A stretch of DNA of 64,000 nucleotides from assembly GCA_034769895.1 (NCBI GenBank), contig CM068373.1:198566134-198630133 (forward strand), in the 5' to 3' direction. Position 1 is the first letter of the stretch; each line of letters opens with the position of its first letter. Below the pieces are notes generated by a model, which saw only the letters and a list, made by a program, of their open reading frames with translations, had not been told where the DNA came from and made no database searches. Below, piece by piece: positions 1 through 10,559 of the stretch. Source of the DNA: Magicicada septendecula. Its lineage: Eukaryota; Arthropoda; Insecta; Hemiptera; Cicadidae. Made by a program: the position numbers and the translations under genes.

Positions 1-185
1 AAACTATTAAAACCAGCTGACACTGGTGAATTAATTACGTGTTCGTACACAATTAACACAATTCACATTAGGCCCCTGTAGACCACGTTATTTTAATCTG
101 TCATTATTATTTAAATACTTGCTTCCTTTACCAGAAACGGTTGCTAACTATGCTATAAAGGTGGAAGAAAATGAACGTGGATTAG

Positions 186-1259
186 AAGCACACTGGACAT
201 ACATTTTTATAGATGTAACAATTAGAAATGCTAAAACGGAGTTTTGAGGGAGACATATGGGAAAGCATAAGTGCCATAGGTCTTGAATGTTTAAAGCAGC
301 ATGCAAAAGATTCAAATGCGATGAACTCACTGTATACAGAAGGATAAGTGTGATGAAGAGGATACAGAAATGTGGAAAAATAAAGGAAAACAGGCATAAG
401 GAAATCTATGGAAGAAGGTATTTGTTGACAATTTCGGTAATTACTATATATTTAATGATTATATAAGAATTTAAAATATAGTCACAAGTGCCAAGTAAAA
501 TACCTTCGTTTTTTCCAAATAAAATCGAATGTGGAAAGATAATTTTTATTGATACAGACCGGAAGACCACACGATAGATGTTGAAAAATTATTTTCATAA
601 CGCACAAAACCAATATTTTGTAATTGTCACTGACATTTCTAAATAAAAAATTCTGCTACTGCTGTCTTTCAAAACTAAAATTAATAACAAGCTATTAGCC
701 TATTATTGTATCTATTTATTTTAATAAATAAGTATACTAATTATTATACAATTAATTGTTACCTCTGAAGTTCTGTATTTAAATAACTAGACCTACATTT
801 AAAATTTATTTGTATCCATTTCCGGCAGAAATGAATACATTAAATTAGCGACAACTTGGAAATTCCTAACTGGCAGTTCTCAATTTAACAAACAACATAG
901 GCCTATGGCCACAATACACTCACCCCCACGCTCTAACGATCCCACGGCAAAAATCACAAGGGAAGCAAGATATAATACGCGCGCCGTAGTTATATTAACA
1001 TCAGTATGCCTTGAAAATATTTCGGGATTACCCAACGAAACGTCGGCAATATAAACATCACACACAACACGGATGTACCCAAAAACCCGCTACTACACAC
1101 ACACACACACACACACACATTGTAATTAACAATATAAAACCGGAGAGATTTTAAACATTCAAGACCTGTGGCACTTATGCTTTCCCATATGTCTCCCTCA
1201 AAACTCCGTTTTAGCATTTCTAATTGTTACCTCTATAAAAATGTATGTCCAGTGTGCTT
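186..1259. repeat. Long inverted repeat, 109-bp arms
   Basis: The 109 bases at 186-294 reappear in reverse complement at 1151-1259 with only two visible substitutions and no length change. The arms are separated by about 856 bp of AT-rich DNA that holds a short CA tract (1094-1118). The left arm carries a 39-codon open frame from 228 to 347 that runs past the arm, so the arm could be part of an exon copied in inverted orientation, or the terminal repeats of a non-autonomous DNA element. No target duplication is obvious at the outer ends. The identity is seen directly; the origin is not known. Confidence 0.85.
1094..1118 (+). repeat. Short (CA)n microsatellite
   Basis: A run of about twelve CA dinucleotides on the + strand, inside the spacer of the 186-1259 inverted repeat. 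Confidence 0.95.
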
Positions 1260-1265
1260 ATAGAC

Positions 1266-2065
1266 AATAATCTATAAAGAATTACAATAAGCGTAACTTT
1301 CCCGCATGTACTTTTCGTTGGTCATATCGTAAACAAAGACCAACCAACCTAATACAGAAAGCCAGTACATTTTGAAGTAACTCCATATAAATAGTTATCT
1401 AAAGCTGCAAACATTACTAGAAAATTAGGTACTACTGTACTAACATCATAAATATGACTGGTTAATATCTACCCTGTCATTTGACGATACAGTTTAAACA
1501 ATGCTGCCAAAAAGGAAACTTAAATTTGCTTAATATTTTTTTAGAATCTAATCTCAATGTTAATTAATAAATAGCCCTTGTAAATGACGCACGGACAATT
1601 TCAAACATAAACAATAAATCAGGATTTCTAATTAATAATTAAATGGTACTGTTTTTACAATATATACTTATTAAAATACATATCGAATTAATGAATTCCC
1701 AGTAATTTATTTTCATTCCCCAATACCGACAATTCTTTGTGCAACAATTTTCAATTATACAAAAGGTCTAACACATTTATTTTGTTGTAATTATTAGAAA
1801 AATTTACTTAGTTTTCTAACAGGAATGCAGAAATTATTTTACAAAGTGAAATATACCAATCTGCCTCACACACGAATTTATAAATTTATATAAAATAATT
1901 GTTGTTTTAACGCATGTTAAAATGATATAATTAAATTAAGTTCTGCTGTAAATTTAAGAACATATTCACTTTTAACGTTTAGTTAATTTACTTATTATTC
2001 CGGCTGTATAATTTTTACACATTTTCCGGAACCAAAGATCAAAGAAGTGACTGAATTCTCATCTT
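1266..2065. other. AT-rich DNA, nothing recognised
   Basis: No open frame of note, no recognised element and no strong secondary structure was found here. Confidence 0.6.
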
Positions 2066-2069
2066 TCAC

Positions 2070-2620
2070 TGCTACTTGTACATCCAAATATCTTCTTCAA
2101 TTTCTCGTTCCCTCAATATAGTCTGAATTTCTTCTATCCAGTTGATAGGTGGTCTTTCTCTTTTCCTTTTTCCTGGTGGGGTCCATTCCATAACTCTCTT
2201 TGACAGTCTTTCCTGTGTCATTCTTTTCGTGTGTCCATACCACTGGAATTTTTTTGTTTGGATAAAATCAGCAATTAAATTTTTACATTCATTCTGCCCT
2301 TAATGGCTTTATTTTACTGGATTTTACTTTATTTTTAATGACGTCTGGATACTCTTGCCGAACGTCTTCAAAAGACCATCTCTGCTGTCATTAATTTTGT
2401 TCTTGTGTGTTTTTTAGTAGTCCAAACTTCTGAGCCGTAAGTCATGATACTTTTAACAATGGTTTTATATATTTCTCCCACAGGATTCCATTTAATGTAG
2501 ATACAGCCATCTTTCTCAAATTAATTCGGGATTGTATTTCTTTGTCTTGCTTCCTTCTGGCCGTAATTTTCACTCCTATATACTTCTATCTCTCTGTATA
2601 TGAAATCATCCCCATGTTAT
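2070..2620 (-). pseudogene. LINE reverse transcriptase 3' relic
   Basis: Read on the minus strand, this stretch encodes pieces of the thumb and C-terminal part of a non-LTR retrotransposon polymerase, in several frames. Visible pieces in order are a KYIGVKITAG-like block, SIMTYGSEVW, WYGHTKRM and WTPPGKRKRERPP. These are standard landmarks of the region after the YADD box in APE-type LINEs. At least two frame changes and one stop break it. The 5' part is missing, as is usual for LINE insertions truncated at the 5' end. Its upstream edge abuts the partial LTR at 2620, so one element probably inserted into, or was deleted up to, the other. The exact LINE clade is not assigned. Confidence 0.75.
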
Positions 2621-2769
2621 TGCATGTGGACGAATCTAACTGGAAATATTGTACGAGTTATTTACATACTGTGTAATTGTGAAAATTAAAGCTGATGATT
2701 AGTGACGTAATTGGTGTCTTGTATTTTGTTCCCACTGTACCTACGACGATCAAGTAGACCGTCGTAACA
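2620..2769 (+). mobile_element. Gypsy-family LTR, 3' part only (copy A)
   Basis: This matches the downstream ~150 bp of the LTR described at 8242-8809, including the end GTCGTAACA (2761-2769), which is followed by ATAT as in other copies. The upstream two thirds are absent. Confidence 0.8.
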
Positions 2770-2774
2770 ATATC

Positions 2775-3189
2775 ATCCTCACAAACTGTCCCAAAACCTT
2801 AAGAAATATCTGCATTTAAAACTTCTGGAGCACTGGAATGATGAATGGCTTAAGTCACCAACCGCCAAGCTATTCCGAGTGAGGAAAAATATTTATGAGC
2901 AGCACTCATTTGCTACAGACTCCAGAAGAAATCAAGTGGTCATAACAAGACTCAAGGCCACACGCTACTGACTGACAAGTACACCTTCACAAGTGAGCCT
3001 CCTGCTAGATGTAATCGCTGTGGCACGGTTGTGTCAGCTCTCCATCTCGTTTCGGAGTGCCCTGCTCTTCAATATCTACTTAGCAAATTTAATATCCGTG
3101 CAGATGTGCGAAAAAGTTTAAATGACAAGACTGCAGCCGCCAACAGAATTCCCCTTTTAAAGGAGATTCAGTTGTTAACAGCAATATAG
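2775..3189 (+). pseudogene. LINE polymerase C-terminal relic (second family)
   Basis: The + strand encodes the C-terminal end of a non-LTR retrotransposon polyprotein. The first frame gives a block with HWNDEWLKSP and SRRNQVVITRLKATRY. After a frame change it gives a zinc-knuckle-like block, CNRCGTVVSALHLVSECP, whose C-x2-C...H...C spacing is typical of the tail behind the RNase H/RT region of I-, LOA- and R1-type LINEs. The frame ends with a stop near 3189 and is followed by an AT-rich tail to about 3420 that could be its 3' UTR. It is a different family from the 2070-2620 relic. It starts directly behind the LTR fragment. Confidence 0.7.
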
Positions 3190-3429
3190 GTACGAACTAA
3201 GAAAATTAAAAGAACATTAAAAATTGTGTAATTAAGTTAATGGATTGATATGTTATTATGACTTATTGTTATGTAGTTGTTATATTTTGTTACTTAGTGT
3301 TATATTTATGTTATATATCTGCATGATGTGTATTTATAATGTTTGTGTTGTGGGGGGTTAATATTTGTAATTTTATTTCGCATCAGTTAAACAAATATTT
3401 TTATTTTTTAAATATATTTATCTATCACA

Positions 3430-4305
3430 TTTGTTTGCATTATTTGGTATTTAAACAAATATTTACTATATGTTAATACACCTGTTTAAAAATCTGGCTC
3501 ATCTCGCTTGAAATCCTAAATGATTCCGTATCCGTAGTTAAATCTCTCTGCAAAAGTAAAGTGGTGGCAAAAGTTTGTTGTAAAGAAAGTTTTGTAACAT
3601 AGACAAATTAGATAAAAGTGAATCTAAATATAAAATGATTAGCCTTCGCAAAACAACGGTTCAGAATCAAGCCAAATTCTGTGTGAAAGCTGTTTATACT
3701 GTTCTAAAAGGCATTACACACTATGAAGTCTAAACGAAAAATATGATCTGCTTTTGTACACTGAGAACTCAGTGAAATTTTTTTTTGATACGTATCCAAC
3801 AGATGTTGTACTGCAGAAAATCTACTGTTAATATAAATAAATAAACTGTAAATTTTCTCCTCCTTCATGGAAATTGAATACATGTTCATACATAATTTAA
3901 TACATAATATTATAATATAATACTTAATTTAATACATATTAAGCAGGTGCAGATTCCATGCGTATCTGCTTTTACTGAATGAATAAGGAATGCTGTTCCC
4001 CAACGGACTACCTGTCAAAGAAAGAGCCAATTTTGTTCTGTCTACCGCGTTGTTTAGAACTATAATAAGCAACGTAGGAATTCTAATTCGGTCCTCTTGT
4101 TTTTGATAACGCCTTTTTCCTCCGAATAAGTTGTCAAAATTTGAATTCCCTCCTAGGTACCTTGCCTAATAAGAGTGAAAACTCAGTATTATGGTAACTC
4201 TTCTCCCTCCTGTCTTGCGTGTAAATAAATTGTATCGTCATTGTTGGGCCATTCATTTCTGTTCCTCAGCCGTAAAATGTGTACTCATTCTAACCAATAA
4301 TAATA
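3430..4305. other. AT-rich DNA, nothing recognised
   Basis: Low-complexity AT-rich sequence without a recognisable gene or element. Confidence 0.5.
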
Positions 4306-4307
4306 AT

Positions 4308-4587
4308 GACTCCCATGTATACCACCGAAGTGGCTTAGGAGTAGGCAGTGTAGGCAGCCTAATGTGAGCCGTACGGCATACAAGGAAGGCAGTGTGGCCA
4401 GCACTACGCTTCACCCGCCCATTGTTATCCCCAGGAAGTTATCCCAGGTACTCATTTTCAACAGCATGAGTCGACCTGGGGTCTGAAAAATGCACCTTGA
4501 TTTTCTAGTGCGGGCCCGTGAATCGAAGCCGGGACCTCTAGATTAGTAACTAGGTGCCATACCCACTGGTCTACTGAGCCGTCCCAT
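4308..4587 (-). mobile_element. tRNA-derived SINE
   Basis: On the minus strand the unit opens near 4587 with GGGACGGCTCAGTAGACCAG, an A-box-like stretch, followed about 40 bases later by GGCTTCGATTC, a good B box. This is a split RNA polymerase III promoter of tRNA type. A tRNA-unrelated GC-richer body follows and the 3' end runs into ATT repeats at about 4308. The order A box, B box, body and simple-repeat tail is that of a tRNA-derived SINE. The parent tRNA could not be fixed because the anticodon arm is degenerate. GC content is clearly above the surroundings. Confidence 0.75.
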
Positions 4588-4721
4588 TCTAGCTAAAAGA
4601 GATTAATAAATGCAAATTAGTTAGTGCAATCAAAGAAGACAATAAATGTATAGCTACGAATTTTAGTACCTATATAATAAAATAAAAGTTTAATTAAGAA
4701 ATTAGTGATTATAATCACAAA

Positions 4722-4923
4722 CAGAATTATCACTGTTGCACACTACTATAGAAAAATTATTCCGATTAGCGCTTTCAAGCTTCTCCGCTCATCGTCAGAT
4801 CGGAAATAGTGAAGACTCGGTTTTATTCTGGGTTGTTATTTCCTATCTGACGATAAGGTGAGAAGCTTGAAAGCGCTAATCGGAATAATTTTTCTATAGT
4901 GGTGTGCAAAAGTGATAATTCTG
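4722..4923. repeat. Palindromic unit with two opposed hammerhead-like cores
   Basis: Two 87-bp arms (4722-4808 and 4837-4923) are reverse complements with roughly 80 matches and a 28-nt loop. Each arm carries CTGACGA followed 15 bases later by GAAA. The left copy reads on the minus strand (4798 to 4773), the right on the plus strand (4847-4872). Between box and GAAA the left copy can form a stem GAGC/GCTT. After GAAA comes GCGCTA, so A-G-C/G-C-T gives a self-complementary stem III. This is the layout of minimal hammerheads in Penelope-like elements. Palindrome seen; ribozyme activity inferred. Confidence 0.7.
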
Positions 4924-5331
4924 ATAATAAAATGAAAGTCTGTCAAAATAGCCTTCAAAATCACGATTAACAAAAACAAACGACGTGACAAAAGTCATAT
5001 GCAGGACGAATAGAAATTAGTTGTATACTAGGTTGAGTATGGCTATTTTACATAAGAACAACAAACAAAAAATCGTTTGAGAGTTTCAAGGAGCACTTTC
5101 CATGGTGGAAACGAAATCTAGCTTTCTTAACTAGCTAATGCTGTGTAGTCGTCACAGCTATTTGGATATCACACCTACTAAAAAAGGACTCCTCGTCAGC
5201 ACATCATCAGCATCCAGGAGTAGCAGACACGCAGACAACCATAATAGGTAAGACACCGATACGCAGGTGACACATGAAGAATTATCACGATATTAATTGA
5301 TGACTCGTTGGGCACTTGGTGAAACATATTA

Positions 5332-5722
5332 ATACAAAGGTTTTTAAAAATATATAAACACTTGGTACGTTTTACAGGTTTTATTTAAATCTAACAGCTG
5401 TTTCGACTTCTTAAGTCATTGTCAAAACGATGAGTGAACACTAAACAGAGGATGGATGTAAGGGTGATTGGACATCTGTTTAGGGCGTGTATCGGAACAT
5501 GTGTGAGTTGTGATGATTGACGGGGGGGTTGCAGCCGGTAAGGGAAGGTCAAGTGTCTATAAAAACTAAATATAATCTGAATGCAAAATATAAAATTAAC
5601 TAAACTAAATAACAGCTTTTAATAAAGAGGATACACAGAATTCAGTTGGTTCATTTGTTAAATTTTTGTTATTTTTATTGCTTTTTTATATATGTGTTTA
5701 TATATTTTTAAAAACTTTGTAT
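5332..5722. mobile_element. Short element with terminal inverted repeats and hammerhead relic
   Basis: The sequences at 5332-5360 and 5693-5722 are inverted repeats of about 29 bp with one inserted base. Inside, the minus strand at 5425-5401 reads TTGACAA-T-GACTT-AAG-AAGTC-GAAA, a hammerhead-like core with a perfect 5-bp stem II. It is followed by CAGCTGTT, so stem III (ACAGCTGT) is self-complementary. The box differs from CTGANGA by C to T and G to A. Probably a Penelope-related non-autonomous unit. Confidence 0.55.
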
Positions 5723-5724
5723 GA

Positions 5725-6495
5725 ACAATTATATTTTTTAAAGTCTTATAAAGAAGAAATTAAAACAAATACTTAAATGTAACCAGTGTAAATATTCGAA
5801 GTAACATAAGTAATACTAAGTTTCAGTTGTTATTAAAAATAATTTTCCTATTTAATTAAAAATGAGTGTGCGATATGTAGTATTCATGGAATTAAAGTAA
5901 ATGTTATTTTTTAAATTAAAATTATGTATATAATTTTTCATCTTTATGTAATAAATATTTAAGTGATAAATTTACATATGACTTGGAATATTTTAATTAA
6001 TTATTTAAATTAAACCTTTACGTCATACAAAAAGTAATTCAAACAGTGTCTTATATCTGTATATTCATATCTGTGGTTTATTTTGGTTGTTTGTACATTA
6101 TTTATGTGTCATTTGTCTGCATAGCCGAGTGTTTACCTCGTAGGACTCTGTAGCGCGCGAGAGTGTTTCAGACTTGTACAGATCATTCTATGGGCAATAA
6201 TTACATAACGCTCAAGACTTTCATAGGTCACGTGAGATGCCGATGCCCCTTCCAGACGTTTGGAAACTAGCATCCTGACCCACTAGCTCGTAACACTGCA
6301 AGGTGGTGGAAGTACAAATACTGGATTTCGGTGCAGCCCAGTTTAGTTTAGATCTGACGATTTTCAAGTGCGGATCGAAGTTGTAGCAATTTAGTGGGAA
6401 GTGATCATTGTTTTGCCAAAGATGAACATACAAAGTAGCTACATCAGATTGTCTCATAATATTTGGGAATGTTTTGCAATCGTACATAATTAATT
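5725..6495. other. AT-rich DNA, nothing recognised
   Basis: AT-rich to 6100. From 6120 to 6490 the composition is more balanced and the minus strand has an 88-codon open frame (6221-6487) that resembles nothing I can name; I do not call it a gene. Confidence 0.5.
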
Positions 6496-6499
6496 ACTT

Positions 6500-6640
6500 C
6501 CTTGGTGTAAATCCTACACAGACTTTGTCTTCTTCCAGTATTTGCATCCACTCGCTTTTCTTTTCCGCTAGATGTCTTGGATTCCATCTTTCTCAAATCC
6601 GTCTACACATCTTGCAGTTACTATCTTCCGGTGTTCCTAC
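6500..6640 (-). pseudogene. Possible LINE polymerase C-terminal scrap
   Basis: The minus strand gives HLAEKKSEWMQILEEDKV preceded, after a stop, by WNPR. The pattern of a basic block followed by EW-x3-LE is common at the very end of LINE polyproteins of the WYGHV/RM type. The piece is short and the call is tentative. Confidence 0.35.
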
Positions 6641-7400
6641 CTAGACCATTGCTCCTAATAACCACCCAGATTTTTTTTTGATATCTGGACCTCCCGATTC
6701 TACACATATACCTTAGCTTAACAATCTACCTACAAAGATGAAGTAAGCCAGGTAAGTTAATGTATATTTTCATTCAAAAGTGGTAGGTAGGGTGAGTACT
6801 ATAAAAAGCCACGAAAGTAGACGTTTTTGTGAAGGCTAAAACCGGTACTGTTACTGTAGTAAAGTATGTACTGTAGTATAAAATTGATTTAAATAAGGTG
6901 ACTGGTATGATTAGGTTTAATGTACTTTTGTAGGTGGGAATCAGACCATTCTGGTGAGCGTGAGGTATGTTAAAATACAGTTACAACATAAGAACTGGGT
7001 TACAACTGTAACATAACTCTGTCTAAAGTAGACTAACATTACACTGTAATAAACAAATATATAGAATCCAGTTCTTACTGTTGTATTCCAGAAGCAATAC
7101 AGCAATGTTTTGTATAATTTTAAGCTCTTTCCTTATGTGCTTTATTTCATTATGTTCTGTTCATCTTACTGTCTCGCTCACCCTTCCTCTCTTTTATCCT
7201 CTCACTCTCTCTCTTGCAATAAATATAAATTTTAGACAGAAATTGTCATTTCATGAAGCTGAAATTTTCAGCTTCTTTGATGAAGATGACATTTTCAGCT
7301 GACATCAATTGTTCTTTGTTACAGACATTGTTTAATAGCAAAAATACGGGTATGTCACCTGCCCTACATGATGCACAAAGTTCGTTTTTTTTAACAATAT

Positions 7401-7611
7401 TGTTACGACAGTCTACTTGATCGTCATACGGTACAGTGGAAAACAAAATACAAGACACCAACTACGTCACTGACCACAAGATTTAATTATCACAATTAAA
7501 CGGTTTGAAATTAACAAGACAGTCTCTTACAACAAATCAAATGAAAACTGTTCACACGCAATAAAAATGTTAACTGATATAAAACACAATTGTATTACAA
7601 TTGTCCCAACC
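7401..7611 (-). repeat. 3' LTR, truncated
   Basis: About 210 bp closely matching 8242-8452 (the downstream part of the 5' LTR), with the same terminal TGTTACGAC on the + strand. Confidence 0.85.
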
Positions 7612-8162
7612 TGTATATACAATTGTATATACAGTCTGTTCAGAAATTTGTTTAACTTGTACCTTCATGGACTGTTCGACTTCACTTTTAATTTGTTCTC
7701 TTATGTTTGGCATTGAGTTTTCTACTGCAGATATTTTATTTGACTCAGATTCTTCTATGACAGATATTTTTGTAGACATCGATTCTTCTATCACAGATAT
7801 TTTTGTAGACATCGATTCTTCAACACTCGAGACAGATTTTTCTACTACAGCTACTTTAATGTCATTGATTCTTGTACCTCCGATATTTCAGTAACTTGTT
7901 TATTCAGCTCACCTCGTAGAAGACCCAATTCTGCGGTACTATAGTCTTGCATCTGTTTCTTCTCCTGTATTAATGCTTTGATGTCTTCTGTTTCACGCTT
8001 CCGTTCATCTGCCTCCTGCCTACGTTTTTCATCCTGTCGTTTTTTTGCATCTTTCGACTCCTGTCTGCGTCTTTTCTCTGCTTCTTCTGTTTCTTGTCGT
8101 CGTCGTTCCTCTGTCTGCAACAGCAGCGCCTAGAAATTTTCCATCATCTGACTGGCATCCAT
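7612..8162 (-). pseudogene. gag: gag relic, coiled-coil protein
   Basis: The first ATG behind the primer site is at 8162-8160 and gives MDASQMMENF, then a stop (8132-8130). Open reading resumes as a very charged helix rich in E, K, R and Q (8120-7851). A frame change leads to a second block (7812-7612) in which MSTKISVIEES occurs twice in tandem, followed by a related ESNKISAVENS. Long heptad-like coiled coils with repeated S-x-I-S-x-V/I-E units are typical of the N-terminal part of gypsy Gag proteins in insects. Nucleocapsid zinc knuckles and pol are deleted. The end runs into the truncated 3' LTR. Confidence 0.7.
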
Positions 8163-8222
8163 TGTTTTCCGATTATTTACGAATTACACTCGTCTTGTAC
8201 AAAGTGTCCACTGTTTCCACTT

Positions 8223-8237
8223 ATCCCACTTCTGACA
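8223..8237 (-). other. Primer-binding site, tRNA-Leu type
   Basis: TGTCAGAAGTGGGAT, four bases after the LTR end, is complementary to the 3' end of a leucine tRNA (CCCACTTCTGACA before CCA, from general knowledge of animal tRNA-Leu). It primes minus-strand DNA synthesis. Confidence 0.75.
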
Positions 8238-8241
8238 TAGC

Positions 8242-8809
8242 TGTTACGACGGTCTAACTGATCGTCGTATGGTACAGTGGAAAACAAAATACAAGACACC
8301 AATTATGTCACTAATCACCAGCTTTAATTATCACTATTAAACAGTTTGTAATTAACAAGACAGTCTCTTACAACAAATCAAATAAAAATTGTTCACACGC
8401 AATAAAAATGTTAACTGATATAAAACACAATTGTATTACAATTGTCCCGCCCGATTATAAAAAACAACAGTTCACTAATAACCACTTGAACGCACAGAGT
8501 AATCGCCCGACAATAACTCAAGTGTAATACTACGGACTGTATTTCAATAAATCGCAACTCAAACTAAAACTGAACGTCGCTGAGGTCTTGTACTTATACC
8601 CCGCCGAAAATCCAGAAACATCCATAAACGACTACGCATCAGCTCTACACTAGGATGCAATTGATTGCAGCCTTGACGCAGTGCACGTGGCTGGCGACGT
8701 CTAGAAAAGTCTCGCGAGCGCATTTTGAAATCACGTACGCACGAACATTACAGCCGGATTCTTCTGGAACATTCGATAAATAAGTACATTGTTCTGTAAT
8801 GTCGTAACA
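8242..8809 (-). repeat. 5' LTR (568 bp)
   Basis: Begins TGTTACGAC and ends GTCGTAACA, a 9-bp terminal inverted repeat. On the minus strand TATAAGTA (8598-8591) lies about 20-25 bases before TTCAGT (start near 8571), a good TATA/initiator pair. The downstream ~210 bp are shared with the 3' LTR piece at 7401-7611. Confidence 0.85.
8591..8598 (-). promoter_or_regulatory. LTR TATA box
   Basis: TATAAGTA on the minus strand, about 20-25 bases upstream of an initiator-like TCAGT (8573-8569). Other copies have TATATAA at the same place (16709-16715 and near 18330 and 53424), also followed by a TCAGT-like start. Confidence 0.65.
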
Positions 8810-8814
8810 ATATT

Positions 8815-10555
8815 GCATTCTTTTCCTAAGATGCCTTAATTTCAGTTTTCTATACACATATTCCTAGGGAGTATCCTATTAACTACTTTCCTAGTGCATA
8901 TGTTGGTCTTTGCGTAAATGATGGTTCAAGGTATCAAGTTTATTAAAATCTCAAACACGCAAGAGTTGAAAAATTTACTACAATTTTAAATTGCCGCTTC
9001 TCATATGTAGAATTTTTTATACTGTTAGAGTTTTTTGAGATTAAACAAATTGGGGTTGTCAAGAGCAATATGTTCTTTACGTGTAGAGTCGTAAAAACTT
9101 TAGTAAGGCAGAACGAAGGTAGAAAATCTCTAAAAACGGTACTTTGACCTATTCTGGGGGAAACTACTTTCACAAAGGATTAAATTAAGCAATCTTGGCC
9201 GGAGCGTTCAAGAAACAAAATTAAAATACGCTAACTTAAAAGGAAACCAAACCCTTTTCCAGTTTTCTAGGAAAACTATGTACGTTAGATTTTACTACTA
9301 AAAGCTACTGAAACGTTTTCATCAAGCAACACCAAGTAATATTACATTTAAAATGCCGAAAATTCAAATTCATGAATTTTTTTATTTTGTTGTAATGTGC
9401 AGAACGTTTTTGTTCAATTTTTATGTGTGGTATACGTCCAATTCGTATTAAACAAAAAGGAATTAAAATATTTTTGTGCTCTGTAAAACTGATACACCAT
9501 GATTTAGCATGTAGTTATCTGATATAATCAATAGTGTTTTACCATACTATTTTTATACAGTAAATGTAACGTTTCTACTTAGTTTGTAGTAGTAATATAT
9601 TTTCAGTTTAAAATAAAATTATACGTTTTGTGGTGATTACAAGTTTTTGTTATCAAAAACGTAAAACTAAAAATTTAATTACAAATTTTATTTTATTAAT
9701 AATTTTGTTTTTTAACTTATTTGATGATGATTGCAAAGATCTTAGTGTTCAAACAGTGGTAAACATTAAGAATTTCTGGTGAACTTAATGCACACAATTT
9801 AAACTTTGTAAAACAAGCACACTTGTACTACAGCTTGTATTCTTCTAGTCATGCTGTTGTTCAATGAAAACTATCACAACATAAAATAGAAGACCAAATA
9901 TATAAAACTAAAATATTCTGCAGTGGCAATAAATAATAAACCATTAAGTAAATACCTCTGTCTAATATTGCACTGGACTACTCGTGATTAAGCATACGCC
10001 CCATCGCTTAGTTTAGCTCAATCGACAACAAAAGCGCCGTCTTGTTGCTACTGTAAGCTTAGCAAGCAATGTAACTTTTGTGGAGTAACAGTGTGGTTTA
10101 CGAGAAGGTCACGGTTGCCGGTAGAGTTATTGAGCTACGTACAGCCAGAATGTGTCCAATGCGTCTTTCGCCTCATCCTGTTATACGGGACAGACGCTGC
10201 TTAGCTATACTTTGAAACTAAGTTCAGAAACCTTGAGTGATATCAGTTTAGTCATCATCCAATTTGGCAATCTATTCGATGAAACAAGAATTTTTTTAAC
10301 TTTTGATGTACTAATTTACAAAAAAAAAAAAAAATATGACTATGACTAAAAAAATGAGCGTTTGAAGAATACGGAAAAATTTCAACACAAATAATGCTTC
10401 AACTACAAGCCGAGTTCAAATAAAATTATAAATGTATGTTATCATTTGTATAATTATATAATTAATTTTATGCAAGAACACTAACTAAAAATATAGAACT
10501 AATCGGCAGCAATAGGTATAAATTTATTGACAAATAATTAAATAGTCTTCTTCTT
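8815..10555. other. AT-rich DNA, nothing recognised
   Basis: Mostly AT-rich. A slightly GC-richer patch at 9990-10200 has no recognisable coding or repeat identity. A poly-A run lies at 10320-10334. Confidence 0.5.
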
Positions 10556-10559
10556 TTTC

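Larger units (their letters stand above)
7401..8809 (-). mobile_element. Ty3/gypsy LTR retrotransposon, internally deleted (copy B)
   Basis: A minus-strand element bounded by TGTTACGAC (7401-7409, 3' LTR end) and GTCGTAACA (8801-8809, 5' LTR start). It is flanked on both sides by ATAT (7397-7400 and 8810-8813), a 4-bp target duplication as in several gypsy lineages. It consists of a full 5' LTR, primer-binding site, a gag relic and only the downstream third of the 3' LTR. pol and any env are lacking, so one deletion removed everything from mid-gag to mid-3' LTR, with the junction at about 7612. It could be copied only with proteins from another element. Confidence 0.85.

Noticed and set aside
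2692-2698. CTGATGA as another hammerhead box
   Set aside because: It lies inside the gypsy LTR (AAGCTGATGATTAGTGACG), with no stem II or GAAA behind it.
4490-4587. A functional tRNA gene
   Set aside because: The A and B boxes are present but no cloverleaf with a proper anticodon arm can be drawn; it is the head of a SINE.
7253-7273. AAGCTGAAATTTTCAGCTT hairpin as regulatory site
   Set aside because: A short AT-rich palindrome of a kind expected by chance in such sequence.
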